Below are positions 23,816 to 36,165 of a stretch of 64,000 nucleotides of DNA, piece by piece; position 1 is the stretch's first letter, and every line of letters begins with the position of its first letter. Both the position numbers and the translations under genes were made by a program. The notes under the pieces were generated by a model. That model was not told where the DNA came from. It worked only from the letters and a program-made list of their open reading frames with translations, and searched no databases. The stretch is from Dysidea avara. Lineage: Eukaryota; Porifera; Demospongiae; Dictyoceratida; Dysideidae. The DNA is taken from NCBI RefSeq assembly GCF_963678975.1, contig NC_089273.1, forward strand, positions 27,471,073 through 27,535,072, read 5' to 3'.

Positions 23816-24338
23816 CAGTGTTGGAAGTAATGCATTACTTATGTAACGCGTTACGTAATATTATTACTTTTGTGGTACCTAAGTAATATAACGAAATACG
23901 CTATAAAAATAGGTAATATAACTCAAGTTACTTTACTTACAAATGTAACGCGTTACCAAAGTAATATAGTTACTGTAACGAGTCTAATAGTACGTAATAT
24001 TATTACTACAAGTAACGGAGTTACTAATCTCGTTAGTAATCCACTGAGTAATGCCTAGCCACTACAAAGTAATGAAGCCTACTGAATGAAGCTTATTCAC
24101 CAGCTTCTTGCTTAAAACCAAGATTTGCACATTGCCCAACAATGAAATCATGTCACGTGATAAGGTGGTAGTTTCACATGTGACAGCTTAAGGCTGTGGA
24201 CACAAAGTAATATAATATGTAATATTATTATAGTTACTTTATTTTATGGGTAATATGTAACTGTAACTAAATAGTTCAGTTGCAAGTAATATGTAATATG
24301 TAACTAGTTACTTTTAAAAAGTAACGTGCCCAACACTG
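23816..24338. mobile_element. 523-bp hAT-type MITE, 8-bp target repeat
   Basis: The ends are CAGTGTTGG and CCAACACTG. Perfect 8-base duplications TTGGGAAC lie at 23808-23815 and 24339-24346. Copy B shows the empty site TTGAGAAC. The interior is full of GTAACT/GTAATAT words and encodes nothing. The 8-base duplication and CAGTGTTGG ends fit the hAT superfamily. Confidence 0.92.
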
Positions 24339-24640
24339 TTGGGAACACTGAAGAGCATAACAGGCAAAAGTTTCATGAAATTTTACCCAGCCCTCAATCC
24401 AGGTCAGTCCATAAAACGGGTCAGATCTGGATTACCTGTACAAGTGACAAACTCAGCCCAGACAAAATGTGACATAGATGACCTTGTTTCAACCAAGTGT
24501 GTATGTGCTGTGCATGCGTGTGTGCATGTATGTAGTATGTAGAACTGAGCCAATCATTTCCAAAACATTTGTTGATTATGTGTCATACACTATTCCTAAT
24601 CAGGGACGAAACTAGCTCTTTAGTGAGGCTCGTAGCCTAT

Positions 24641-25109
24641 TGCTTTATGGCCTTGTGGCCTTAAATCTTGGTGATCATGAGAAAATTAGTAGAGTGTGAC
24701 ACAGCTTCTATGCATTATTGTTTCTTCGCATAGGCTTGCGTTTAGACTCCATGCCAGCATAGAACCATAAGGGAGATCGATACTCTCTAATACAACAGTC
24801 ACCTACATGTTTTTATTACAGTGGTTGACTGTTCTAATAGAGTTTTTGATTTTATGCTTGATTTAATCCTTATACTCAAAAAAGAATCATTTTAGCTATC
24901 TCTCCTCCCTAAGTATAGAAAAATTAGCCCTTCTCTTGCTACTTCTATCATTTTATTACATGTAGTTGCACCTGTGCATTCTACTGTCTTCCCAGCTACG
25001 GTACAACTCAACTATAACTTCACACACGCATGGTACCCCACGCATGATAACACGCGCGATTTCGTGTGGAACTGCAAATAACCACTCCCAAATATAATTT
25101 CCACGTAAA
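24641..25109. other. Unassigned spacer with two dispersed-motif copies
   Basis: Only dispersed-motif copies near 24775-24803 and 24829-24846 are noted. No gene is recognised. Confidence 0.45.
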
Positions 25110-25435
25110 ATATATCTAATCCAAAACAGCCAAGCTGTAAAAAAGTGTGCGGCCCTCAAAAACGCTATGGTGAAAAAAGATGTGAAATCCAAGGTGGCAG
25201 CCTAGAAATGGCTGTGATGGTAGGTTAATGGTAAAAATATTAATAATGACAATTCAGGTAAATTTTGTGAAGCGGCACAAAAATTCACCTGAATTGTCGT
25301 TATTAAAACTTTTACCATTAACCTACCATCACAGCCATTTCTTGGCCGCCACCTTGAATTTCACATCTTTTTTCACCATAGCCTTTCTGAGGGCTGCACC
25401 CTTTTTTTACAGCTTGGCTGTTTTGGAATAGATTT
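25110..25435. repeat. ~325-bp near-perfect hairpin
   Basis: Left arm from about 25110 to 25269 and right arm from 25276 to about 25435 are inverted copies. Their outer words are CCAAAACAGCCAAGCTG and CAGCTTGGCTGTTTTGG, and the loop is only about six bases (25270-25275). The arms read through each other as open frames, which explains the spurious frames at 24956-25192 and 25228-25431. Probably a foldback-type short TE. Confidence 0.85.
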
Positions 25436-25659
25436 CATTTCTTTTTGTATTTGTATACCCCAAAGCCTGCGGGACTTTTTAAACATATGTTTTTTCTTTA
25501 CTACAGGAAGAAGAAAAGATGAAGTAGATGTACTTTAAATATTTTATCAGTAAATGTACAATTATATATATAATACATATGTGACCGGATATGCAAAAAG
25601 GGGCCTTCCACACATCCAATTTGCCAACTTTGACTATTGATAACTTCAGATTGGAAAGA

Positions 25660-28320
25660 GCTATTGCCTTGAAATTTGGGCAGTGGTGATTTCTTTGCAG
25701 CTGAACTCTCTACATGATGGTTTCTTTGTAGCTGAACTCTCTACAAAGTAACTTCTTCTAACGGATCTTTCTACAGGGTGATTTGTTTGTAGCTGAACTA
25801 TCTACAAGGTAATTTCTCCTAGCTGATCTCTCTACAGGGTGATTTGTTTGTAGCTGAATTCTGTACAGGTGATTTGTTTGCAGCTGAGCTCTTTACAGAA
25901 TGGTTTCTTTGTAGCTGAACTCTCTTCTACAAGGTAACTTTTCTAGCTGATGTCTCTACAAGGTGGCTAGTTTGTAGCTGAACTCTCTACGTGGTGGTTT
26001 CTTTGTAACTAAACTTTCTACAAGGTGACTTCTTCTAGCTGATCTTTCAATAGGGTGATTTGTTTGTAGCTTCACTCTCTACAAGGTAACTTCTTCTAGC
26101 TGATCTCTCTACAGGGAGATTTGTTTGTAGCTGAACTCTCTACAGGTGATTAGTTTGAAGCTGAACTTTCTAAATGATGGTTTCTTTGTAGCTGAACTCT
26201 CTACAAGTTAATTTCTTCTAGCTGATCTATCTACAGGGAGATTTGTTTGTAGCTGAACTATCTACAAGGTAACTTCTTCTTGCTGATCTCTCTACAGGGA
26301 GATCTGTTTGTAGCTGAACTATCTACAAGGTAACTTCTTCTAGCTGATCTCTCTACAGGGTGGTTTCTTTGTAGCTGAACTCTCTACAAGGTAACTTCTT
26401 CTAGCTGATCTCTCTACAGGGTGGTTTCTTTGTAGCTGAACTCTCTAAAATGTAACTTCTTCTAACCGATCTTCCTACAGGACAATTTGTTTGTAGCTGC
26501 ATTTTTTACAAGGTGATTTCTTTGCAGCTGAAATCTCTACATGGTGGTTTCTTTGTAGCTGAACTCTCTACAAGGTAATTTCTTCTAGCTGATCTCTCTA
26601 CAGGGAGATCTGTTTGTAGCTGAACTATCTACAAGGTAAATTCTTCTAACTGATCTTTCTATAGGGCAATTTGTCTGTGGCAGAATTTTATACAGGGTGA
26701 TTTCTTTGCAGCTAAACTCTCTACATGGTGGTTTCTTTGTAGCTGAACTCTCTACAAAGTAATTTCTTCTAGCTGATCTCTCTACAGGGTGATTTGTTTG
26801 CAGCTGAGCTCTTTACAGAATGATTTCTTTGTAGCTGAACTCTCTAAAAGGTAACTTCTTCTAACTGATCTTTCTACAGGGCAATTTGTTTGTGGCTGAA
26901 TTTTCTACAGGGTGATTTCTTTGCAGCTGAACTCTCTACTTGGTGGTTTCTTTGTAGCTGAACTATGTACAAGGTAATTTCTTCTAGCTGACCTCTCTAC
27001 AGGGTGATTTGTTTGTAGCTGAATTCTGTACAGGTGATTTCTTTGCAGCTGAACTCTAAACAGAATGGTTTCTTTATAGCTGAACTCTCTACAAGTAAAC
27101 TTCTTCTAGCTGATCCCTCTACAGGGTGATTTTCTTGTAGCTGAACTATTTACAAGATAACTTCTTCTAGCTGATCTCTCTACATGGTGATTTGCTTGTA
27201 GCTGAATTCTGTATAGGTGATTTGTTTACAGCTGAGCTCTTTAAAGAATGGTTTCTTTGTGGCTGAAATCTCTACAAGGTAACTTCTTCTAGCTGATGTC
27301 TCCACAAGGTCACTAGTTTGTAGCTGAGCTCTCTACATGGTGGTTTCTTTGTAACTTAACTCTCTACAAGGTGACCTCTTCTAGCTGATCTTTCTACAGA
27401 GTGATTTGTTTGAAGCTGAACTCTCTACAAGGTAACTTCTTCTAGCTGACCTCTCTACAGGGAGATTTATTTGTAGCTGAACTCTCTATATGATGGTTTC
27501 TTTGTATCTGAACTATCTACAAGGTAACTTCTTCTAGCTAATCTCTCTACAGGGAGATTTGTTTGTAGCTGAACTCTCTACATGATGTTTTCTTTGTAGC
27601 TGAACTCTCTGCAAGGTTACTTCTTCTATTGATCTCTCCACAGGGCGATTTGTTTGTAGCTGAATTCTCTACATGGTGGTTTCTTTGTAGCTGAACTCTA
27701 CAAGGTGATTTTTTCTAGCTGAACTATCCCTTTCCATAGTTGTATGAACTCCCTACAAGGTAACTTCTTCTATTATTATTATTATTATTATTATTAATGC
27801 TTTACAATGCAACATAAAATTACAATTATACATGTGTAGGTGGGTATAGATGAAGAAAAAGTTGCATTGATGGTCTGCCAGCAACCTGTGCTGGCAGCCG
27901 GGAGTTAATTAAACTTATGAAGTAAAGTTAATTGTCAGTCCAGAATCATAGCACTTGCTGCATCTACAGCAGTAATGATAGGTGCAGGGATTGTCAGGAG
28001 AGAAATTTGTGGTGAAGTGTTGCCATAAATAGTTCTGAATAGTAGCTTTGATGACTGGTAGGGACTGGTTGATGTCAATGCAAGGTAATTGGTTCCATAT
28101 CCTGGGAATTCTATTAAAGTAAAAGTTTCTGGCATAGTTACTATTAGTGGGACATGATTTAGTTTGTTAGTAGACGAAGATCTGGTATTGGAAGAGCTAA
28201 ATGATCTAGCTGATCTCTAATTGGTTCCATGATCTTTCTAGCTGATCTCTCTACAGGGTGACTTGTGTGTAGCTGATCTCTATACAGGTTTCTTATTTCT
28301 AGCTGATCTCTTGAATTCTC
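25660..28320 (+). repeat. Minisatellite of ~31-bp units, split by a LINE
   Basis: Units alternate between GTAGCTGAACTCTCTACA followed by AGGTAACTTCTT, and CTAGCTGATCTCTCTACAGG followed by GTGATTTGTTT. This gives a basic period near 31 and a higher-order period near 62 bases. The array runs from about 25690 to 27775 and resumes at about 28200-28320 after a LINE insertion. It includes variant units and short deletions. Confidence 0.9.
27776..28200 (-). mobile_element. LINE 3' end inserted in the minisatellite
   Basis: The plus strand begins with a (TTA)n tract, the 3' tail of a minus-strand LINE. On minus an open frame reads NFYFNRIPRIWNQLPCID, then IKATIQNYLWQHF, then CTYHYCCRCSKC and a stop, which is a typical LINE protein C-terminus. 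Minisatellite units flank it on both sides, so it landed inside the array. Confidence 0.85.
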
Positions 28321-29276
28321 TTCATGGTGACTGCTCTATTAGGATGACTGCTCTATTAGAGTATCTCGATCTCGCACTTGCTGCACCAAGTTGGATTTCG
28401 TGTTATAACTCCGTGGCTTTAAGTCTGATTCTTCTACACCATTGATGATCCTTTCTAAGATGATTACTCCATCTGTACAACGATTTTCAAAGCATTACCC
28501 AAAGCGCTTTATCTGGTAGGCGTGGCAAGCAGTGGTTTTTTATTAGCAAATCTCGATTGCGTAATTGTTACACACTGTTGGTTTTTTCGGTGTATCTTCC
28601 TGTTTTTTAGCTCGATTTCTTTCAAACTACAAAAGGTTTGAGGTTCAATAGTTAACCTATTCACCCACCGATTTTCAGCTTGACTTGAGCTTCTTCCCAT
28701 ACGCGGTTTACCCTGTAGGCGTGACAACATATGGTGTTATTTTTCGTGAATAATCGCTCATAACTCTTTGCCTGCTTATTGTATTCTAGCCAAAGTTGGT
28801 ACCGAGATGCGCCTTTATATCCCCTTCTGTGTGCCAAATTTCAAGGTAATCGGACATGGCGTTCGAGTTTTATAGCAGTTTTTGTAATTGTGCAACAAGT
28901 AAAAGAAAAATAAGAAGAAAAAACGAAGAAACTTAGCCAATTTTTGAAGTCGCATATCTCGGGAACGCGCGAAGCGATTTCGCTCAAATTTGGTATGTGG
29001 AGTGCTGCAATTGGAGGGAATGTCCACAGCAAAAATCGTCTTGTTTCATAAAGGAACCACAGAGCTACGGAGGTGCGAAAATTGCGTTTTCTTTCTTCCT
29101 GTCAATATACTCACGGGTGTTACGCGCCGGCTTCTTGGGCCGCACGACATACTACCATGTGTCTTGATCCACGCAAACGTCGGTTATGTTAAATTATATG
29201 CAGTCAACTTGCGAGATACCTTCCACGACTAAGACATTTGCATGGCTACATATGGACTTTCATGAGTTATCCTGTT
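28321..29276. other. Unassigned stretch, possible dispersed repeat
   Basis: Two overlapping copies of the dispersed motif lie at 28328-28370. The block ~28790-29200 is less AT-rich than its surroundings and has the character of a dispersed repeat, but no second copy exists in this window to prove it. Frames at 28509-28730 and 28815-29032 have no recognisable domain. Confidence 0.4.
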
Positions 29277-30563
29277 GACTGCTTGTTGCAACACCAACAT
29301 GCTTTCTGCACTGAGTCTTGACAATTAGCCAAGGTATGGACGTGGTAGATAGTTGTATAAGAATTGCCGTAATCTCACATGTTATTATTACAGGTTATAG
29401 TGTGTATGCTCCTGATTTTCCATCTCCATCATGTTGTATACAAAATGTAAGTATTACAGCAATTGTGATACTAATAATACGACTTGACATTCTAGTGGTG
29501 TTGCCTTTTGATAACACACTGTGATGGATATTGATTGCCCGGCAGCTATTCCTGTTACTTGAAAATTATAGTAGCATCTGTCTTGCTGTTTACGCCCCTA
29601 CTGTCAGGTGGAATTCCCTGCTGTAATGCAGATCGATGACAAATTGTAAGCATAGAGTGTACCAGATTGTTATGTATAACGTTTTGGCAGGTTCTGTGGA
29701 CTGTAGATGAAGTGTTGTTAGCTGTTTACAATATTAAGGTATACACTGTTAAAACAGTTGGTTAGAAGGTTATCCCAAAACAGGGATAAAGTGGCTGACA
29801 CATATAGCATACCAAATCCAGGGATAACGGTTATCCCAACTCTCAATAGTATGACCGTTATCCCATATAGGTAGGATAAAGGTTATCCCTATGCTAGTAT
29901 AAAGGTTATCCCCAATTGTTATTTAGTATTTAAAATAATTATTATGTATTTCAATTACAGAAATTAAATGCTGTTCAAATAGTCAACTCTAACTTCTGAA
30001 GTGCTCGTGAGATGTTCGGACCAGCATGATCTGCAGCATTGACAAGCAATATAGTTACACTTCTTATTCAAACATACACCATACCTTAATATTGTAAACA
30101 GCTAACAACACTTCATGTGCAGTCCACAGAACCTGTCAGAACGTTATATTTACATAACAATCTGGTACACTCTATGCTTACAATTTGTCGTCAATCTGTG
30201 CTGCAGCAGTGAATTCCACCTGACGGTAGTGGCGTTAACAGCAAGACAGATGCTACTATAATTTTCAAGTAACAGGAATAGCTGCTGGGCAATCAATATC
30301 CATTACAGTGTGTTATCAAAAGGCAACTCCACTAGAATGTCAAGTCGTATTATTATAGTATCACAGTTGTTGTAATACTTACATTTTGTATACAATATGA
30401 TGGAAATGATCATGAAATATATATCAGGAGCATACACACTATAACCTGTAATAATAACATGTGAGATGACGGCAATTCTTATTCAACTATCTACCACGTC
30501 CATACCTCGGTTAATTGTCAAGACTCAGTGCAGAAAAGCATGTTGGTGTTACAACAAGCAGTC
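29277..30563. repeat. Long inverted repeat, ~480-bp arms
   Basis: The left arm 29277-29747 is the reverse complement of 30077-30563, sharing words such as CAAGACTCAGTGCAG and GGCAATCAATATCCAT in inverted order. The ~330-base loop starts with TACACTGTTAAAACAGTTGG and is the same sequence as 37335-37673 in reverse. Copy A contains only the right arm. Confidence 0.82.
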
Positions 30564-32882
30564 ATTAATCAATTACCAGACACAATACCTGCATGGTGTA
30601 CCTGCATGTATGTAACTGATAATAGGAATGTGTAACTAACCTGCCGGGCTGTCTCCTAGATTACTTGGCTGCCACCGTGCACATAGCAGAACGTAACCAT
30701 ATCAGCATGCACACTACACTCAGCGGGTAGGATTGGCATGATGTCAGGTGTTCTGTAAAGGGTACATAATGGCAGCTATCCACTGTAAACACTCACACTT
30801 TGCTGTAACAGCTGGAAAACTGAGGTTAGATACGTGGCTTCATCACCTGGCTGAGTTAGGCATTAAACTCAGAATTAAAGAGATTCAACTGTCTGAAATT
30901 TCACTATTCGATGTACCAGTCATTTTGAAGCAGCCATGAGACTGCAACTTTAGCACCGCCTTGCCAGTCCGTCAGCCAGTGGTTCCACAGCACTGTAGAT
31001 AAACTGTTTGCTGCACTTTCCATATCTAAATTACAAATTATTGTACACCAAGTTGAATACTGCTAGTAGAAACGTCACCTTCGTATTCTTCAGTAGGTCA
31101 GCTGTTTCAGTCAGTTGCGAACGGCCTTCCTGTTAAACGCATTGCAAAACCCTCCCGCTTAGTCAAGCTGCCTGTTCTTGTAGACATAATAACTCACAAA
31201 ATTTCAAATATCTTCTTTGCCAAAACCAGTTTATTTTATGAACAAACTGAACGAACTTTCAGAGGAATTTTCAGTAATATTCGTTACCACGGTAACTTTC
31301 GTCGTTAAGTAACGTACGTAAATGCTACGTCACGGGGAGTGAGTATTAAATGGAAAATGGAGATTATCTCGTTGCATCAGTGGTTGCATGCTGCCAGCGG
31401 GAGACTCTAAGTAAAGTAAGGTTATAAATATTCTAGAGCATTATCTCATCCTGTACTTTTGTAGATCAGAATCATCCAAAATGTTCAGTTGAGTATATGG
31501 GTAGGCAAGCCACCGTTCCTCAACTTTTTCTCCTAGTCTAACTCCATTAGTAATCTACTGTGACTAATGCAGTAAAACTATAAGTGAGACATAAATACTA
31601 TATTAGTGTTTTGTGATCATGTACAGTCGATTTCAGATTACTTTCTGCATGCAATTGAATAATTTGCAATATGACTGTTCGAACATATGAGCTAATTGTT
31701 TGCAACCTAGCTCCTTTACTTGTAAAACTAAATACTAGCACAATAAATACTCACCTCTTTATCGTCAAGCAATGCCAGGAGTATATATAAATACTGCAAG
31801 TAGAGCACATTTGCAAGCCATGTGTGTGAACTGTTCAAAGGCAATCTGAAATCAACTGTGCTAGTACTACCTGAGTGTGTACTGGAGTCTGTTCTGACAG
31901 TGTTGTCACAGTGCTTGCTGCAATTTGTAACAACAAACAAAGTAATTACAATAGTTGCTTATTTTAAGTTCATCAATTCCATGGGCGTATCCAAGATATT
32001 TCCAAAGTGGCTTCCAGATTTAGCAGTGAGGTACAGAGATCTGGGGCTGTGCTCCCAGCCACTGACAGATTTAGAAAGTGCTTCAAATTTACTAGATTTT
32101 TGATTTCATGAATAGTAACAATTTTAATTTGTACTTGGTTCCTCATGATTTGTGGCTGGTCAGGTATATATTGTAGTGACCAAGTACATTTCCAATTAAA
32201 ATGATATAGGTATTTTAAACGTGAACATTTTAACACCCATTTTTAAAATTGTATTCTGTTATGAATGTTGTATAAGAGTACGTACTTTTGACTGCTCTAT
32301 TAGAGTACGTCAGACTTTTCTATTAGAGTATCTCGATCTTCTGTAAAGGCTTTTCAATACATAGCCTTAATCCATGTTTGAGGACTAATTGTAAGTTTCC
32401 TATTAAACTGTAGCTATACTGCATGTTCATTAAACACATTGGTAACTATTAAACTGTGTGCGTACGTGCGTGTGTGTGGCTCACTACTGATAGGCTGGAG
32501 TGCTACACCAGCATAATGCTAGCATATTAGGTGGATGTTATGAATACTACTGATACTCTCTAATAGAGCAGTTAGTGGAAACTGCAATAGAGCACTCCAT
32601 TGCATTGTCCATAGCTCCTTAGATCGATACTCTCAAATACAACAGTCACTTTGTAGTCAATTACTCTGATTGAGCATTTACTGATTAAAAAATTTCAAAT
32701 ATAATTGTAAGAAATGTTTTTGAGCACATTGAGAACACTGAAGAGCATAATAGGCAAAAACTTCATGAAATTTTACCCAGGCCTCAATACAGGTCAGTCC
32801 ATAAAACGGGTCATATCTAGATTACCTACCCAGGTAACCCACTGAGCCCCAGACAAATGTGACGCAAATGACCTGTTTCAAC

Positions 32883-32927
<45 letters not shown>

Positions 32928-33105
32928 AAGTGTGTGTGTGTGTGTGTGTGTGTGCACAAGTGTGTGTATGTGCTGTGCACGCGTGTGTGCATGTGTGTAG
33001 TATGTAGAACTGAGCCAGTAATTTCTTAAACATTTGTTGATTATGTGTCATACATTGTTCCTAATCAGGGACGAAACTAGCACGTTAGTGATGCTAGTAT
33101 ACCCA
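29749..33105 (+). repeat. Segmental repeat, copy B
   Basis: Direct partner of 19887-24640. It keeps the pre-insertion state at both sites where copy A has gained elements. No gene was recognised in it. Confidence 0.85.
32885..32985 (+). repeat. (GT)n/(GC)n microsatellite
   Basis: Two runs of TG dinucleotides are joined by a short CGCGCG block and a TGCACAAG spacer. Copy A has only a much shorter and diverged equivalent around 24495-24540. Confidence 0.95.
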
Positions 33106-35970
33106 AAGTGTCCTAATTTGAGAGGTCTAAGCAACTACAAATGAGACCATTAATGGTGTCAAGGTACATGTCCTGATTTCAAGTACTGTATTGTCAATTA
33201 TGGCCCGGGCACTTATTACTTTCAGGCAAGTGTTTACCCTAGCCACAAGACTGGTGACTATAACTTACAAGACCAAAAATCATATTCCTTGGGATCAACT
33301 TGAGATATTCTTTTCTTGATATATTCCACATAGATTTCAAGTGTAAAGAAATGCTGTAAAATGCTTTTGCTTCACTGTTTTGTACTAGGAGTTCCTGTGA
33401 AACCTGGAATTTATTCTGTTGTACGGCTCTACACCATATCTAGCAACTACAGTGTTTATGATATAATTATATGGGACTGGCTGTAGTGCATTAATAGGAA
33501 AGATGTGAGTCTTATTTTATCATTAAATTTCATGCTTTACTTTCTTGTTTGTTTAGTGTCAAATTATGTTCAGCCAATGTAATAGCACTGAGAGAGGTAT
33601 GTGGACTATTTCGTTGAATTAAAATGTATATTTTCTTATTCACAGGCATTCTGAGAAACTGAAATCATAGCGTAAAAGATATTGGGCCAAGGGCTGAGGG
33701 GTGCATAAGAACTGTGAAGAAAGAGAACATTTAAATATCCAACTGTCACTAGATGATAGTAATGTTCCATAATGTGTTTGTGGTTTGACAAAAGTTGTGA
33801 TAATGTATTTATCACAACTTTACATGGATTAAATAGTATTTATCATTTATGGCTGCGCAGCACAGACTTTACAAAAGCGAAGCTGAGTGTGGCCCCGACT
33901 AGACATTGGGTGACCTGCAGTTCGAATCCTGGGGTTGGAGGGATTTTTTTCCTTACTTTGGCCCCTTTTCTGTTATACCTTTCCATCTATAAGTCATTAA
34001 GTCTAAGTCCTTATCATCTGCAAGGAACATGGATGTGTAGACTATAACTGACCGAACATGTTATATTACAGTACATTGTCAAGCAGCATTATGATGAATT
34101 ATTTACATACACAGTGTGGAACTCTCAAGTTGTTTGTAGGTAACCACTAGTTCCCTTTAGGAATTATATTTACGAAAGGTATTGCTAGTATACCAAATAG
34201 CCCTTGGTCATTGAAATAACAAATCAAGTACAAATAACACAAACACTAGTTATGCTATAACATTGTGATTACAAGTAATGCTGTTCATTGAATTATGCAA
34301 TAATATTTCAGTTGAGTTCCTTGCTTGTGAATAGTTTTTACAACTGCTTGACATGTAGCTGATGAGTTACAAACTTTGATCAGACTCTAGAGTCAGCTAT
34401 GTTCAATCCAGTTGGTAGTAACAAGCTGCTCATTGGGATTCATGCCTCTTTTACCCTGCAACAATTATAAACAGTTCACCCTGCAACACTATTAATATGT
34501 ACAAGTACACAAATATTACAAGCAACGCTTCCTTTTATCATGTCATCTTGCAGGGCGTACACATGCAGTAATTTTGAAAAGAGTTTTCTCTACAGCTAAG
34601 TGACTGTTATATTAGAGTATTATAATTGCCTGACTGCTTTATTAGAGTATCTCACCAAATAATATTCTTCAGAACAAGCATTGCTATTGCATGACAAACA
34701 CTATTAATACGAGGCGAAGGCTCCTATTTCATGAAAGATCCCATGATTTCTGTATACCTGTGGTTTGAATTTATGTAAAGGAGTTTCCTGAAACTTGCCC
34801 CTGCCTTGGAAGTACAAAACTCATGTACCTAGTAGATATTCTCTGTTGCATACAAAATTGTGTGTAAGAAATTAAAAGTATTATTATTATTTTCTAGGAC
34901 CGCGTCACATACAACCAAGTACATACACCAACATTGCAACCTACCCATTGGGTAAGTATAAACAGTGCCATAGGCAGCACTCAGAGCAGTGTGCGTGTAC
35001 CGGTGGAAATGATACATAGGCATATGTACACAGGCAAGGGAGTTTAACTGGCATCAGAAAACCACAATACTAAAACACAACCTACAACAAAACCCAAGCT
35101 ATATTGAAAGTAGCTATATATTGTAGGTGTGACGTGTCTCTCAAGATGACTCAGCAGTGAAGTGAGGCTATGTAGAACAAGGGACATGGTGAAGGTACAA
35201 TTAAAAATTGATCCCAATCAAGCCAATATGGCACAACAGACTCTGTTGTAACTAGAGGCCACAGGTGATGTGCCAGTATATCAGCGGTGTGGCATTGGCA
35301 CAGTGATCACAGTCTATAATATTATGCATACAGCCATGCACAACATACAGGAGATAGTTACACATTGTTGTATATGCAGCACTGCATCGGCTTCTAGTTT
35401 AGCTATTATACAGACTCACAGTAGAGTAGTAGATAAGTCCAGTGGAAAATAATTCCAGCCGCTAGCAAGCCAGATGAAGGATGAAGATGTATAATACAAC
35501 TACCAGTACAAGTATTACATTACTCATTACCTTGTTGTTCCAGCTGGTTGTTTATGAGCACATCAGCTGGTATCCCAACTGGTCATCAGCTGGTTGTTCA
35601 CTGCATGACGCCTGGAGTGCATATCCTGCACACAAAATACACAGTTACAAACATTTAAACATACTTGTAATGTTGTTGTTTACCAGTAAAGTAGTGCCTG
35701 GCCTCTCCTCGGACTTTTACTAATCTTCTCTTTTGAGCAATCTGTAATTAAACAAGGGTGTGATGCTGGGCATTATATAGAATTACACGTATGGTAAAGT
35801 CATCAGCACGAACAGGCATACTTATTATACGATTGTGCCTTCATTCACAGGCGAACCTATCCCCACTTAGTTCATGTCTCTAGGCCTCGTAGTTTTTTCA
35901 AACATTTATTTATTATTTATTCATTCATTATTAATGACGTAATGTTAACCGCATTTCGTATTATTCTTAG
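33106..35970. other. Unassigned stretch
   Basis: No gene is supported. Frames at 33772-34047, 34829-35023 and 35481-35723 have no recognisable domain. Two dispersed-motif copies lie near 34601 and 34631. A tRNA-like promoter box is listed separately. Confidence 0.4.
33870..33950 (+). other. Possible tRNA-derived SINE fragment
   Basis: The word GCAGTTCGAATCCTGGGG contains an exact match to the Pol III B-box core GTTCGAATCC, followed by a T run at 33944-33950 that could stop Pol III. The flanking bases do not pair into a proper T-arm stem, so it is not a functional tRNA. An A box is only doubtfully present. Confidence 0.35.
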
Positions 35971-35974
35971 TACT

Positions 35975-36165
35975 TGGTTGTATAATTATTATTATTATCA
36001 ATTTCGTCAATGACAGGGTACACAAAAGGCTAAGTGCCTGTACAAGGTGGTCCCCAACAAAACAAAAAGAAACCGTACAATAAACACAAATACACCAGAA
36101 ACCGTACAATAAACATAAATACAAAAACAAGACAAAGCAGTACAATTACATAGAAAATAAGAATC
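35975..36165 (-). mobile_element. LINE 3' untranslated end
   Basis: An (ATT)n tract is followed on plus by CAATTTCGTCAATGACAGGG and AGTGCCTGTACAAGGTGG, which read on minus as a 3' end running into a (TAA)n tail. No protein frame is left. Confidence 0.6.

Larger units (their letters stand above)
19887..24640 (+). repeat. Segmental repeat, copy A
   Basis: The block is collinear with 29749-33105 for over 3 kb, starting at CACTGTTAAAACAGTTGG and ending at about CAGGGACGAAACTAGC. Copy A has two extra insertions: a retroelement at 21456-22436 and a hAT-type element at 23816-24338. Copy B has a ~45-base segment near 30868-30910 that copy A lacks. No gene of its own is recognised. Confidence 0.85.

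Noticed and set aside
23870-24058. Plus frame of 62 codons
   Set aside because: It lies wholly within the non-coding hAT-type MITE with GTAAT-repeat interior.
24956-25431. Two frames with the shared peptide FTSFFTIAFLRAA
   Set aside because: They are the two arms of the hairpin read from opposite strands, not a gene family.
27935-28135. 66-codon minus frame
   Set aside because: The adjacent frame encodes the recognisable LINE C-terminus; this one is its shadow.
25660-28320. CRISPR-like array
   Set aside because: Units are contiguous and vary gradually with no unique spacers, as in a eukaryotic minisatellite; the other content is animal-type.
33870-33950. A functional tRNA gene
   Set aside because: The T-loop core is present, but the T stem does not pair and no acceptor or anticodon arm can be drawn.
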